From the NCBI GenBank assembly GCA_038230415.1, contig JBBRNH010000029.1, forward strand, positions 1 to 57,135: a DNA stretch of 57,135 nucleotides. The letters run 5' to 3'. The position numbers were made by a program, and so were the translations under genes. A model generated the notes under the pieces. It was not told the DNA's origin. It did no database searches and saw only the letters and a program-made list of their open reading frames with translations. The DNA comes from JBBRNH01 sp038230415. Lineage in GTDB: Bacteria; Bacteroidota; Bacteroidia; Cytophagales; Spirosomataceae. How positions within the stretch are numbered: position 1 is the stretch's first letter; each line of letters begins with the position of its first letter. Positions 8,862 to 18,017 of the stretch are shown piece after piece.

Positions 8862-8904
8862 AGGGGGCGGTTTTTGGTTATACCACAAACCGCCCCCTAT
8901 TTTG
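8862..8904 (+). terminator. hairpin between htrA-like gene and fdhD, probable terminator
   Basis: A perfect 12-bp stem (AGGGGGCGGTTT / AAACCGCCCCCT) with a 13-nt loop is followed by TATTTT. It would end transcription of the protease gene. Its position argues that fdhD starts after it, at TTG 8902, and not at TTG 8842. A regulatory role ahead of fdhD is possible. Confidence 0.55.
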
Positions 8905-9774
8905 ATAGCCCCCGTCGTCATTGATCGCTATACCGGCCCGGTCTGTACCGACGGGCAGCCCGATTTGGTAGCCGTTGAAGAACCGCTCGAAATCCGGCTG
9001 GGGTTTGGCCCGCGCCAAAACCGGCAGCAACGTGCCTTAGCCGTTATGATGCGAACGCCCGGTGTCGGTTCGGCAGAACACGACCAGGAACTTGCCCTCG
9101 GCTTTTTGTTTACCGAGGGTATTATTCATCACCGCACCGATATTCTCTCGTGCCGCCACTGTGTGCAGGATTCCGCCAAACATGGCAACGTAATCCGGGT
9201 CGAACTCGCTGAGGATGTGATTGTTGACTGGGCGCGGCTCGAACGCAACGTCTATACCGCGTCGAGTTGTGGTATCTGCGGTAAGGCCAGCATCGAGGCC
9301 GTGCAAGCCCTCACGCCGGGGCCGCTGCCAGGTGGTTTTCACGTTGAACCAACCAGTATTCAGGCACTGCCCGATAAATTGCGGGCGTTTCAAAAAACGT
9401 TTGCCTACACGGGCGGGCTGCACGCTGCGGCATTGTTCGACGCATCGGGCCAGATTATGATGGTGCGCGAAGACATTGGGCGGCATAATGCGTTGGATAA
9501 AATTATCGGGGCCGCGTTCTGGCAAAATATTGTGCCATTGCACCAATACGGGGTTCTGGTAAGCGGGCGCGTCGCGTTCGAACTCGTGCAGAAATGCTGG
9601 ATGGCGGGTGTTCCGTTGCTGGCTGCGGTGGGCGCACCATCGAGTTTAGCCGTCGAAACAGCCCGGCAAGCCAACATCACGCTGTTGGGCTTCGTGCGCG
9701 ACGGGCGGTATAATGATTATTCTGGTAGTGCCGACAATCGTGTCGGTAGGCCGTCAGGCCGATACGTCAACTGA
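8902..9774 (+). CDS. fdhD: formate dehydrogenase accessory sulfurtransferase FdhD
   Basis: FdhD carries sulfur from a cysteine desulfurase to the bis-MGD molybdenum cofactor. The sequence shows VAVEEPLEIRL, ELALGFLFTEGII, the essential CxxC loop (SSCGICG; Cys123 and Cys126 with the start used here), TGGLHAAALF and REDIGRHNALDKIIG. No ATG is available: TTG 8902 gives 290 residues, close to the family length, while TTG 8842 would translate through a strong hairpin. The molybdoenzyme gene follows after 46 bp, so FdhD very likely serves that enzyme. Confidence 0.9.
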   Translation: MIAPVVIDRYTGPVCTDGQPDLVAVEEPLEIRLGFGPRQNRQQRALAVMMRTPGVGSAEHDQELALGFLFTEGIIHHRTDILSCRHCVQDSAKHGNVIRVELAEDVIVDWARLERNVYTASSCGICGKASIEAVQALTPGPLPGGFHVEPTSIQALPDKLRAFQKTFAYTGGLHAAALFDASGQIMMVREDIGRHNALDKIIGAAFWQNIVPLHQYGVLVSGRVAFELVQKCWMAGVPLLAAVGAPSSLAVETARQANITLLGFVRDGRYNDYSGSADNRVGRPSGRYVN

Positions 9775-9820
9775 ATCAATTAGCCTTCGGCTTGCCGGCA
9801 CCATTGTCGGCACTACGCTT

Positions 9821-12118
9821 ATGAAACTCACAAAACCCAAAGACGAAGCGGCTGGGATGCCCGCCATCACCCACTCGCTCGAACACATTGTGCGCGGCAC
9901 CGACCTGGCGCGTGGCCTGAAAGCCCTCGGCAAAATGAATCAGAAAGACGGCTACGACTGCCCCTCCTGCGCCTGGCCCGACCCCGACCATCACCGTTCG
10001 CCGGTGGCCGAATACTGCGAAAGCGGGGCCAAAGCCGTTGCCGACGAAATTATGACCCGTCACACCGCCGGGCCAGCCCTGTTTCAGCGGTATTCGGTGG
10101 CCGAACTGCTCCAGAAAGATGATCTCTGGCTTGGTCAGCAGGGCCGCCTGACGCAGCCGATGGTGATTCGCGAGGGCCAAACCCACTACGAAGCTATCGG
10201 TTGGGACGAAGCCTTTGCCCTCATCGGTCAGCACCTCAACGGACTCGATTCGCCCAACGAAGCCGTGTTTTATACCTCCGGGCGGGCCAGCAACGAGTCG
10301 GCGTTTTTGTATCAGTTGTTCGTCAGGATGTTCGGCACCAACAATATGCCCGACTGCTCGAATATGTGCCACGAATCAACAACGGTGGCCCTGACCGACA
10401 CCATCGGCTTAGGCAAGGCCAGCATCGTGTATGACGATTTTGAGCAGGCCGACGTAATCATCATTATGGGCCAAAACCCCGGCACCAACGCCCCCCGGAT
10501 GCTGACTGCCTTAGAAGCGGCCAAGCGAAAGAAAGCCAAAATCATTGCCGTAAACCCGATTTTTGAGACGGGTCTGCGGGCATTCCGGTATCCGCAAAGC
10601 CCGCGTGATATGCTGATTGGCCCCGAAAAAATCACCGATTTGTTTCTGCAAGTGCGGATCAATTCAGACATGAGTTTGCTGAAAGCGATCTGTAAACTGT
10701 TGGTCGAAGAGGAGAAAAAGACACCCGGTCTGGTGCTTGACCGCGCTTTTATCGAGCAATATACGGCTGGTTATGAGCAATTTATAAACAGTTTAGACCA
10801 CTACGAACTTGGTGAACTGGCCGGGCAGTGCGGGCTGTCTATCGCCCAAATTCAGGAAGCGGTGGACCTGATTAAGCACAAACAGCGTATCATCATCTGC
10901 TGGGCAATGGGCCTCACCCAGCACCGCAACGCCGTTGCCACCATTCAGGAAGTGATTAATCTGCTACTCTTAAAAGGAGCCATTGGCAAAACCGGCGCGG
11001 GCGCGGCCCCGATTCGCGGCCACAGCAACGTGCAGGGCGACCGGACGATGGGGGTCTGGGAAAAACCCAAACCCGAATTTTTAGACAAACTCGGCGAGGT
11101 GTTTGGCTTTGCCCCACCCCGGCAGCACGGGTTCGATGTGGTGGCCGCAACCCAGGCCATGCACGAAGGCCGGGCGAAGGTCTTTGTGGGCATGGGCGGT
11201 AATTTTGTGATGGCCGTGTCAGACACCAACTATACCGTTGAAGCCCTCAAACGCTGCGACCTGACGGTGCAAATCTCGACCAAACTCAACCGCAGCCACC
11301 TGTTGCACGGCAAAACCGCCCTGATTCTGCCCACCCTCGGCCATACTGACATTGACCTTCAGGCCACCGGCGAGCAGTTTGTGACGATGGAAGGCACAAC
11401 GGGCGTAGTGCAGATGTCGAAAGGGCCGATGGAACCCGTTTCGCCGTTGATGCGCTCCGAACCGGCGATTGTTGCGGGCATGGCAAAAGCGACATTGGGC
11501 GACCGGCAGGCGGTGGCCGACTGGGATATGCTGATTGACAACTACGACCTGATTCGGGAAGGCATTGCCCGCGTGGTGCCGGGCTTCACTGATTTTAACA
11601 TAAAAGTCAGAAAACCCGGCGGATTTTATCTGCCCAACGGCCCGCGCAACCGCGAATTCAAAACGAAGGATGGCAAAGCGCATTTCAGCGTCAACGCGCC
11701 CAGCCCGCACGACCTCGCGCCCGACGAACTGCTCCTGATGACGGTACGGAGCCACGATCAGTTTAACACTACCGTGTATGGCCTTGACGACCGTTACCGG
11801 GGTATCTATGGCGAACGGCGCGTGATTATGCTGCACCCCGACGACATGGCGCAGCGCGGCTTGGTAACGGGTTCGGTGGTAAACCTGCATAGCCATTTTC
11901 AGGGCAAAACCCGCACGGCGGCCCGGTTTATCGCCATTCCGCACGACCTGCCACGCGGCAATGCAGCGGCTTATTTCCCCGAAACCAACGTGTTGGTGCC
12001 GATAGACAGCCAGGCCGAGGGCAGCAAAACGCCCACCTCCAAATCAATCATCATCACGCTGGAGGTGGTGAAAAACGGGCAGGGGCAGCCGGAGTGGGTA
12101 GTGGTGGTGGAGGAGTGA
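9821..12118 (+). CDS. FdhF/YdeP family molybdopterin oxidoreductase
   Basis: This is a 765-residue bis-MGD molybdenum enzyme of the YdeP type, a formate-dehydrogenase-alpha relative. It shows the N-terminal DGYDCPSCAWPDP, the family block NNMPDCSNMCHESTTVAL, cofactor-binding GQNPGTNAPR and GAIGKTGAGAAPIRGHSNVQGDRTMG, and a C-terminal molydopterin dinucleotide-binding domain (LLLMTVRSHDQFNTTVYG). I start at ATG 9821 (MKLTKPKDE), which clears the upstream fdhD stop. No formate dehydrogenase small or membrane subunit is nearby. The E. coli homologue is linked to acid resistance, but the substrate is not established. Confidence 0.9.
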   Translation: MKLTKPKDEAAGMPAITHSLEHIVRGTDLARGLKALGKMNQKDGYDCPSCAWPDPDHHRSPVAEYCESGAKAVADEIMTRHTAGPALFQRYSVAELLQKDDLWLGQQGRLTQPMVIREGQTHYEAIGWDEAFALIGQHLNGLDSPNEAVFYTSGRASNESAFLYQLFVRMFGTNNMPDCSNMCHESTTVALTDTIGLGKASIVYDDFEQADVIIIMGQNPGTNAPRMLTALEAAKRKKAKIIAVNPIFETGLRAFRYPQSPRDMLIGPEKITDLFLQVRINSDMSLLKAICKLLVEEEKKTPGLVLDRAFIEQYTAGYEQFINSLDHYELGELAGQCGLSIAQIQEAVDLIKHKQRIIICWAMGLTQHRNAVATIQEVINLLLLKGAIGKTGAGAAPIRGHSNVQGDRTMGVWEKPKPEFLDKLGEVFGFAPPRQHGFDVVAATQAMHEGRAKVFVGMGGNFVMAVSDTNYTVEALKRCDLTVQISTKLNRSHLLHGKTALILPTLGHTDIDLQATGEQFVTMEGTTGVVQMSKGPMEPVSPLMRSEPAIVAGMAKATLGDRQAVADWDMLIDNYDLIREGIARVVPGFTDFNIKVRKPGGFYLPNGPRNREFKTKDGKAHFSVNAPSPHDLAPDELLLMTVRSHDQFNTTVYGLDDRYRGIYGERRVIMLHPDDMAQRGLVTGSVVNLHSHFQGKTRTAARFIAIPHDLPRGNAAAYFPETNVLVPIDSQAEGSKTPTSKSIIITLEVVKNGQGQPEWVVVVEE

Positions 12119-12203
12119 AACCGGGTTATTTTGTCTGTTGCCGGGTTTTTATCTTCCGTGTATGACTCAGCAGTGCTACTATTTTAATTGTCTCTAAAAA
12201 TCA

Positions 12204-12848
12204 ATGTCACCACATACGATAACTTATACTGAAGCCAAACAGCTTTGTCAGTTTGAGTTCAATAACCTCAGAGCGTTTGCTTCTCATTGGGAAAAAGACA
12301 ATCAGCATTACAATTTTCGGCTGTACAATGGGGCGGTTGAGTTCGAAGATTTGAATTTGGAAACTGAGGAATATCCTGATGATATTCTTGGTATTATCGT
12401 TAAAGGGAATTTAACCGTAGGCAACATTTTCAATTTTGAAACTGATTACGGAATGCACTTAGTTGTTATTGGCGACCTATCAGCCAACAACATTGCTGTT
12501 GGTGGTCAGGACATCCACGTCACAGGCAATCTTACTGTGCAAGAAGTGTTTATGGGATCATACAATCACGGAACTATAGTAGTCAGCGGTAACGTGAACT
12601 GCCCGATCATAATCATTGATGATTACAGTTTCTGCACAATGGGCCAAGTGGATGGGACTGTTTATGGTAACGAGGCTGTTTATTTTATGAACGGCTCGGA
12701 GCAAACCATGATTCATCATGCCGAAGAAGAGGGGTTAAAAGAAGTTTTTGACGATTCAGTATTTGGAGACTATGGTCTTGATTTTGACATTATAGCCAAC
12801 AAAGTAGCAAGTCACCAGAGTTTCTTACGTCCCGGTGCTGCGCTCTGA
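12204..12848 (+). CDS. hypothetical protein, probable beta-helix (bactofilin-like) repeats
   Basis: A 214-residue acidic protein that I do not recognise as a named family. Residues 60-160 show a regular pattern of short hydrophobic strands ending in G-N/D-L turns (IVKGNLTVGNI, VVIGDLSANNI, HVTGNLTVQEV, VVSGNVNCPI). This is what a right-handed beta-helix or bactofilin-like fold looks like. The gene is clearly AT-richer than its neighbours, with codons such as TTA, AAT and GAT, suggesting transfer. It stands alone between the molybdoenzyme and GNAT genes. A polymorphic-toxin immunity role is possible but unsupported. Confidence 0.6.
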   Translation: MSPHTITYTEAKQLCQFEFNNLRAFASHWEKDNQHYNFRLYNGAVEFEDLNLETEEYPDDILGIIVKGNLTVGNIFNFETDYGMHLVVIGDLSANNIAVGGQDIHVTGNLTVQEVFMGSYNHGTIVVSGNVNCPIIIIDDYSFCTMGQVDGTVYGNEAVYFMNGSEQTMIHHAEEEGLKEVFDDSVFGDYGLDFDIIANKVASHQSFLRPGAAL

Positions 12849-12918
12849 ATTTGCTCCGTGTGGTCAGAGTTTCACGTTACCGAATACTACGCCAACCACC
12901 GGAGACAGATGACCTGGT

Positions 12919-13398
12919 ATGCCAAGCGAATCCCCAAGTAAACCAATCGAGTCAATGACCCTCCGCCCCGCCACCCCCGCCGACGCATCAGCCATGGCCG
13001 GGTTAATTACGCAACTCGGCTATCCCACCACACCCAATCAGATGACCGCCCGCTTTGCCCGGCTCGCTACTGACCCGAACCAACAGACACTACTGGCCGA
13101 CGATGACCTCGGCGCGGTGGGACTAATCAGCCTGTTTAGACAGCAGTCTTTAGAATACGACGATTATTTCGTTAGGATTCTGGCGTTGGTCGTCAGTCAG
13201 CGGGCGCAGCACCGGGGCGTGGGGGCGGCCCTGATCGAAGCCGCCGAGGAATGGGCTGCCGAAATCGGGGCCACGCGGCTCGTGCTGACCTGCGGCAACC
13301 GCCCCGAACGCGCCATTGCCCACCAGTTTTACCCGGCCATGGGGTTCGTGATTTCTACCACCGGATACAGCAAAGACCTGCACCGGGCCGGTAGCTGA
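12919..13398 (+). CDS. GNAT family N-acetyltransferase
   Basis: A 159-residue acetyl-CoA-dependent N-acetyltransferase. The acetyl-CoA site is SQRAQHRGVGAALIEAAEEW near residues 95-115, followed by ATRLVLTCGNRPERAIAHQFY and GFVISTTGYSKDL at the C-terminus. The substrate is unknown. The start could also be the internal Met at residue 13, directly before the conserved TLRPATPADA. Confidence 0.85.
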   Translation: MPSESPSKPIESMTLRPATPADASAMAGLITQLGYPTTPNQMTARFARLATDPNQQTLLADDDLGAVGLISLFRQQSLEYDDYFVRILALVVSQRAQHRGVGAALIEAAEEWAAEIGATRLVLTCGNRPERAIAHQFYPAMGFVISTTGYSKDLHRAGS

Positions 13399-13460
13399 TC
13401 GGTAGCCAAACCGATGAAACTGGCCTAAGAATAACTTTTTCGGCCAGGATGCCTGGTTTT

Positions 13461-13492
13461 GGGTTCGTAGTGTGTAGCCAATCTACGAACCC
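13461..13492 (+). other. 10-bp inverted repeat directly upstream of the usp gene
   Basis: GGGTTCGTAG and CTACGAACCC form a perfect 10-bp stem with a 12-nt loop, ending six bases before the ATG at 13499. No T-run follows, so a terminator is unlikely. It may be an operator or a structure that covers the ribosome binding region. Confidence 0.4.
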
Positions 13493-13498
13493 AATTGT

Positions 13499-14221
13499 AT
13501 GAAAAACATCCTGTTCCCGACCGATTTTTCGACCACCACCAACCCGGCCCTCGGCTGGGCGCGGCTTTTTACCGGGCATTATCCCGGCGCGTCGCTCACG
13601 CTGCTGCACGTGTTTGAGCCCCCGATGCCCGACGGCAGCTTTCTGACTTTCGGCGACATGGGCGCGGGTGTAGAGGCCAGCGTTGAACTCGAACACCTGA
13701 GCCGCCAACGCCTTGATGCACTGGCCGACGAACTCCGCGCCGACGGGCTAACCGTGCTGACCGACTGGCGGATGGGCGACGTGGAAGACACCATTCGGGC
13801 GGTGGCCCGGACTACCCAAGCCGATCTGATTATTGCCGGACGCACCGACGTAGCCACGTTTTTTGAGCGGCTGGCGGGCAGTGCCGCCAACGACATTGCC
13901 GCCGACGCGCCCTGCCCGGTGCTGGTGATACCCGTGACCAACCATGATGCCGTGCCGCGATTGGCGCAGCTTAAAAACGTGGCGTATGTGATGCAGCAAA
14001 ACGCGACCCGTGCCGACGTGAACAAACAAACCGAGGCCCTCGCCGATGCCTTTGATTTTGCCTTGCAATTTGTGACGGCGGATAAACTCGACGGCGTGAT
14101 TGCCGACCTGCTTATCGTGGCCGATTACAAGCGGGGCGGGCTGTTTGCGACCAATCCGGTGCGGCAGGTGCTGGCCCAAAACCAGATTCCGGTGCTGGTT
14201 TATCACGATAAACCGGAGTGA
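13499..14221 (+). CDS. universal stress protein
   Basis: A 240-residue UspA-type protein. The N-terminal Usp domain begins MKNILFPTDFS and runs through LTLLHVFEP and ADLIIAGRTD to a degenerate ATP loop; the second half (residues 155-240) is a shortened second Usp unit ending in VRQVLAQNQIPVLVYHD. Tandem Usp proteins of this size are common in Cytophagales. A terminator follows immediately. Confidence 0.85.
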   Translation: MKNILFPTDFSTTTNPALGWARLFTGHYPGASLTLLHVFEPPMPDGSFLTFGDMGAGVEASVELEHLSRQRLDALADELRADGLTVLTDWRMGDVEDTIRAVARTTQADLIIAGRTDVATFFERLAGSAANDIAADAPCPVLVIPVTNHDAVPRLAQLKNVAYVMQQNATRADVNKQTEALADAFDFALQFVTADKLDGVIADLLIVADYKRGGLFATNPVRQVLAQNQIPVLVYHDKPE

Positions 14222-14255
14222 ATGGGAAGGGGCGGGATATTTTACCGGCTCACGA

Positions 14256-14295
14256 CATCCCGCTGGAAAGCCTCGTTGTCCGGCGGGATGTTTTT
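14256..14295 (+). terminator. Rho-independent terminator after usp
   Basis: CATCCCGC and GCGGGATG pair across a 19-nt loop and are followed by TTTTT. It lies 35 bp past the usp stop and before the convergent aminotransferase gene. Confidence 0.7.
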
Positions 14296-14329
14296 ATTGA
14301 ACGTGTTCTTTCAAACGCAAACACATCTA

Positions 14330-15541
14330 TTATTTCCGGCGGCTTTCCAGAAAGGCTTCAATCCGGTCGAGGGCTACCGTCAGTTCATCAATGGTGGGCA
14401 GGCAGACAATCCTGAAATGATCGGGTTGGCCGTAATTGAACCCGTTACCGGCCACCACCAGCACCTTTTGCTCAACCAGCAGGTCATACACAAACTGATT
14501 GTCGTCGGCAATATGAAACTGGCTCAGGTCAACTTTCGGGAAGATATACATGGCTCCTTTCGGCTTCACGCACGAGATGCCGGGAATGGCCGTCATCCGC
14601 TCCCAGGCCAGCATGATCTGCCGATACAACCGGCCCATCGGCAGCACTAAGTCATTGATGCTCTGGTAGCCACCGAGCGCGGTCTGGATGGCAAACTGGG
14701 TTGGGACGTTGGCCGAAATCCGCATCGAAGCCAGCAACAGCAGCCCCTCGATGTAGCTTTTGGCCTGGTGTTTGGCCCCGCTCAGGATGAGCCATCCGCC
14801 CCGGAAACCAGCCGCCCGGTAGTTTTTCGACAGCCCGCCCATCGTAATGCAGAGCGTGTCGTTCACCATTTTGGCAATGGGGTAATGCACGGCTCCGTCG
14901 TAGAGAATCCGGTCATAAATCTCGTCGGAGAAGAGGATCAACCGGTGTTTTTCGGCAAGCCGGGCGAGGCCTTCCAGCACCGATTTTTCGTACACCGCGC
15001 CCGTCGGATTGTTGGGATTAATGACCACAACGGCCCGCGTTCGGGGGGTGATTTTGGCCTCGATGTCGGCTAAGTCGGGGTTCCAGCCGTTGGCTTCGTT
15101 GCAGTGGTAATGCACGGGTTTGCCGCCACAAAACGCCACCGAGGTTGTCCAGAGCGGATAATCGGGCGACGGCACCAGCACTTCGTCGCCCTCGTTGAGT
15201 AGTGCCTGCATGGCCAGCATGATGAGTTCAGAAACGCCGTTGCCGATAAAAACATCGTTGATTGTCACGCCCGTCATCCCAATATTCTGGGTGTGGTGCA
15301 TCACGGCTTTGCGGGCGGCAAAGAGTCCGCGCGAATCGGCATAGCCCTGAGCGTTGCGGATGTTGAGGATAATATCGTGAACAATTTCGTCGGGCGCATC
15401 AAAGCCAAATGAAGCCGGATTGCCGATGTTGAGCGATATTATTTTGTAGCCCTGGGATTCGAGTTCGAGCGATTTTTCATAGACCGGCCCGCGAATATCG
15501 TATTTGAGGGTTTCGAGCCGTGCTGATTTTTTAATTTCCAT
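14330..15541 (-). CDS. pyridoxal phosphate-dependent aminotransferase (AlaA-like)
   Basis: A 403-residue class I/II aminotransferase closest in layout to alanine-synthesising AlaA (glutamate-pyruvate aminotransferase). It shows the N-terminal IRGPVYEKSLELESQG, VINPNNPTGAVY, the PLP-contacting SDEIYDRILYD, and the Schiff-base lysine in GGLSKNYRAAGFRGGW. The C-terminal domain contains KGAMYIFPKVD. A probable -7 promoter box lies 23 bp upstream, so the gene is likely transcribed alone. Confidence 0.88.
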   Translation of the reverse strand: MEIKKSARLETLKYDIRGPVYEKSLELESQGYKIISLNIGNPASFGFDAPDEIVHDIILNIRNAQGYADSRGLFAARKAVMHHTQNIGMTGVTINDVFIGNGVSELIMLAMQALLNEGDEVLVPSPDYPLWTTSVAFCGGKPVHYHCNEANGWNPDLADIEAKITPRTRAVVVINPNNPTGAVYEKSVLEGLARLAEKHRLILFSDEIYDRILYDGAVHYPIAKMVNDTLCITMGGLSKNYRAAGFRGGWLILSGAKHQAKSYIEGLLLLASMRISANVPTQFAIQTALGGYQSINDLVLPMGRLYRQIMLAWERMTAIPGISCVKPKGAMYIFPKVDLSQFHIADDNQFVYDLLVEQKVLVVAGNGFNYGQPDHFRIVCLPTIDELTVALDRIEAFLESRRK

Positions 15542-15563
15542 TTATAAGCCGTTGTTCATCCGG

Positions 15564-15571
15564 CAAATATA
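15564..15571 (-). promoter_or_regulatory. -7 box of the aminotransferase promoter
   Basis: On the minus strand this reads TATATTTG, matching the Bacteroidota TAnnTTTG consensus. A leader of about 20 nt would result. No clear -33 TTTG was seen. Confidence 0.45.
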
Positions 15572-15607
15572 TCGCTAATTGCCGGGGTCAGTTATCAATG
15601 AGCCGTT

Positions 15608-15644
15608 ACCAGTTATCACCGAACGCTACTTATCGATAACTGGT
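15608..15644. repeat. inverted repeat between divergent genes
   Basis: ACCAGTTATC and GATAACTGGT form a perfect 10-bp inverted repeat, 17 nt apart. The right side runs on in 7-base steps (ACTGGTT AGTGTTC ACTGATA) and may be a diverged member of the heptameric repeat family in this window. Confidence 0.45.
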
Positions 15645-15668
15645 TAGTGTTCACTGATACCTGTCTCT

Positions 15669-16289
15669 ATGTCTGCCGAATCATCGAATACCGCCCGGTT
15701 AGAAGCCTTTAGTGATGGGGTGTTTGCCATTGCTGTTACGCTGTTGGTCTTCAATCTGAAAGTGCCGGAGTTTGCGCCCGAAACCGTTACCGACGCGCAA
15801 CTCCGCGCCCAACTCTGGCGAACGTGGCCCGCGCCGGTAAGTTTTTTGCTGAGTTTTATGACCATCCTGATTATCTGGCTCAACCACCATAACCTGTTCA
15901 AACTTGTTCGGCGCAGCGACCGGACGTTTATGTTCACCAACGGACTGTTGTTGCTGGTGGTATCGTATATCCCGTTTCCAACCTCGCTGCTGTCGGCCTA
16001 TATCCTGACTGATGCCGCGCCAACGGCGGCTTTCCTGTTTTCGGGAACGTATTTTCTGCTGGCCGTAGCGTTCAATCTGCTTTGGTATGTGGCTACGCGC
16101 CGGGGGTTGTTGCGAGCCGACGCGCAGGGGCAGGTTAATTTCCGGGGGGTGCGAAGAGGCTATTTGATTGGTCCCGTTTTCTACGGTCTGGCAACGGTGC
16201 TGGCCTGGTGGCTGCCGTTGGTCAGCGTCGGTATCTGCTTAGGCATGGCCGTTTATTATGCCGTGCTGAACTACGAAAAACCGGCATGA
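15669..16289 (+). CDS. TMEM175 family (DUF1211) potassium channel
   Basis: A 206-residue membrane protein. It opens with the family signature RLEAFSDGVFAIAVTLLVF, whose FSD motif lies in the first pore helix, and has about six hydrophobic helices, as expected for bacterial TMEM175 K+ channels. It runs convergent to the Wzi-like gene, with only three bases between their stops. Confidence 0.85.
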   Translation: MSAESSNTARLEAFSDGVFAIAVTLLVFNLKVPEFAPETVTDAQLRAQLWRTWPAPVSFLLSFMTILIIWLNHHNLFKLVRRSDRTFMFTNGLLLLVVSYIPFPTSLLSAYILTDAAPTAAFLFSGTYFLLAVAFNLLWYVATRRGLLRADAQGQVNFRGVRRGYLIGPVFYGLATVLAWWLPLVSVGICLGMAVYYAVLNYEKPA

Positions 16290-16292
16290 ACG

Positions 16293-17891
16293 TCAGTACC
16301 GGGGATTGTAGCGATTGAGCGGGTCTTTTGGAGCGTTTGCGGGCTGGCGGGGTAGGGCGGCCCCGGCATCACCGAAGGTCTTGCGCAGACTAAAAAACAC
16401 GCCCGTCGTATTGTCGAGGAGTTGACCATTGTCAAACGCAACGGCTCCGTTCAGCATGGTTTCGCCGAGGATGGGTAATCGGAGGGGTGTTGACAGCGAT
16501 ACGATACCTGAAAACTGGCTAACTGACTGTGCGTAAGGTCGTTGGTAAGTGCCGACATTATTGCTCAACGATACTTTGGCCGACCACTGCATCCGTTGGG
16601 CCAGCGTGCCGGCCAGCCCTGCATGAACCAACGTTACCCGGTTATTCACAACCGATAAGCCTTCGGTGCCGTCAAGTGACCGCCGTTGCTCGATTCCCTG
16701 GGTTAAAAAAGGTGTGCCAATCGTGCGGCCTTTGTAGCTCCAGCCACCCCGGTATTGGGAGTGATTAAAATAATTGACCCGCCCCCGCAGTAGCGGATTG
16801 TTAATCTCGAACGTATTACCCCCCTGACTACCGCTGTAAAAAAACTCGAACAGAAACCGATCCACTGTCAGAAAACCCTTGCCCGGATACAACCGTTGCA
16901 GGCTAATGCCGTTTAGCCCGTCTTTAACACTGGTGAGGTAATAGAGTGATCCGGTTTCGTAGAGAAACTGCCGGTAAATCAGCATTTTGTAGCGGCCCAG
17001 ATCAATATCAAACGCGCCATCGAATGAGCCGAGGTGGTTGCCAATCCGGTTTTCTTCATCGAAGATGGATGTACTGGTACTTTGCACATAGCGGCTGGCC
17101 GAGATAACGCTAAAATAGGCATCTATACCTTCGGGCAGGTAGCCGTTTTTAGAAAGGGTAGTGCCTTTCAGAAACGGCGCGTAACCGCCCCACTGCGCCT
17201 GATGATTGAACCCACCCTGAAATTTTACGCGCCAGTTGGGCTTGCCCACGCGGGCATAAAACCCTTTCTGGTGCAGGTAATAGCCCTGCACGTAACTATC
17301 ACTGCCAAACCAGCCATGCCCGAAAAAAGCGTTGACGGTCAGCCATTTTTTGGCGAAAGGCAGCGGCACAAACCCTCTTGTTCCGATCTGTACACGCGGC
17401 AGGGGTTGGCTGTTGCCCGACCAGGCGTAGCTGCCCGACGTGAGCAGGGTGTCGGTGATGCCGATGATACCGCGCCACCGCCCGGCCCTGACTTCGATAT
17501 TTTTGTAGCGGACTTTCACGTAGGCTTCGGGCAAAATAATCTGGGACGAGGCAACCTGACTAACCTGTCCGCCGTTACCAACTACTGTTAGCCCGTAGCC
17601 AATTTCCCAGGGGCTTTTGGCCCGGAACCGTACCACCGAATCGGCTGATTCTGATGCGTATCCGGCCTGAGCGCCCACCCGCAGCGTACCGATTGGCCCG
17701 CCGAGCGGCACCGTGCCGTATTGATTGGCCCGCATCCAGAACGGCATTCGGGGCGAGGTGGTCAGAAAGGCACCGATCTCAGCATGGAATGTAGGCTTGG
17801 GAACCACAAAATTCGATTGGGCAACGGCCACTCCGAGAAAAAATGGCAGGACGATAAACAACCCTGAAAATAGACGAAGCAATTGGCGCAT
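16293..17891 (-). CDS. capsule assembly Wzi family outer-membrane protein
   Basis: A 532-residue outer-membrane beta-barrel of the Wzi capsule-assembly type. The start at ATG 17891 gives a clean signal peptide (MRQLLRLF, hydrophobic core, AVAQS). The mature part alternates aromatic-rich strands with polar turns: PFWMRANQYGTVP, EAYVKVRYKNIEVRAGRWR, GHGWFGSDSYVQGYYLHQKGF. These are typical of Bacteroidota Wzi homologues, which help anchor surface polysaccharide. The frame is open for ten more codons upstream. There are no polysaccharide genes adjacent; the nearest glycan locus is some 10 kb away. Confidence 0.85.
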   Translation of the reverse strand: MRQLLRLFSGLFIVLPFFLGVAVAQSNFVVPKPTFHAEIGAFLTTSPRMPFWMRANQYGTVPLGGPIGTLRVGAQAGYASESADSVVRFRAKSPWEIGYGLTVVGNGGQVSQVASSQIILPEAYVKVRYKNIEVRAGRWRGIIGITDTLLTSGSYAWSGNSQPLPRVQIGTRGFVPLPFAKKWLTVNAFFGHGWFGSDSYVQGYYLHQKGFYARVGKPNWRVKFQGGFNHQAQWGGYAPFLKGTTLSKNGYLPEGIDAYFSVISASRYVQSTSTSIFDEENRIGNHLGSFDGAFDIDLGRYKMLIYRQFLYETGSLYYLTSVKDGLNGISLQRLYPGKGFLTVDRFLFEFFYSGSQGGNTFEINNPLLRGRVNYFNHSQYRGGWSYKGRTIGTPFLTQGIEQRRSLDGTEGLSVVNNRVTLVHAGLAGTLAQRMQWSAKVSLSNNVGTYQRPYAQSVSQFSGIVSLSTPLRLPILGETMLNGAVAFDNGQLLDNTTGVFFSLRKTFGDAGAALPRQPANAPKDPLNRYNPRY

Positions 17892-17949
17892 ACGGCGGAA
17901 GAATAGCCCGGGAAAGTCCACAAAGTACGCCCACCCCGGTCACAAACCC

Positions 17950-17985
17950 AAAAAGCCCGGCTGCATCAGAGCAACCGGGCTTTTT
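17950..17985 (-). terminator. terminator of the suf/bacilliredoxin operon
   Basis: AAAAAGCCCGG and CCGGGCTTTTT pair around a 14-nt loop. On the minus strand the T-run follows the stem, placing it just past the stop of the bacilliredoxin gene. Confidence 0.8.
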
Positions 17986-18017
17986 AGGTAATAAAACCGG
18001 AAAGTGGTAACACGTTG

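Noticed and set aside
8842..8901. N-terminal extension of FdhD from TTG 8842
   Set aside because: It would be translated through a perfect 12-bp hairpin and its residues do not resemble FdhD.
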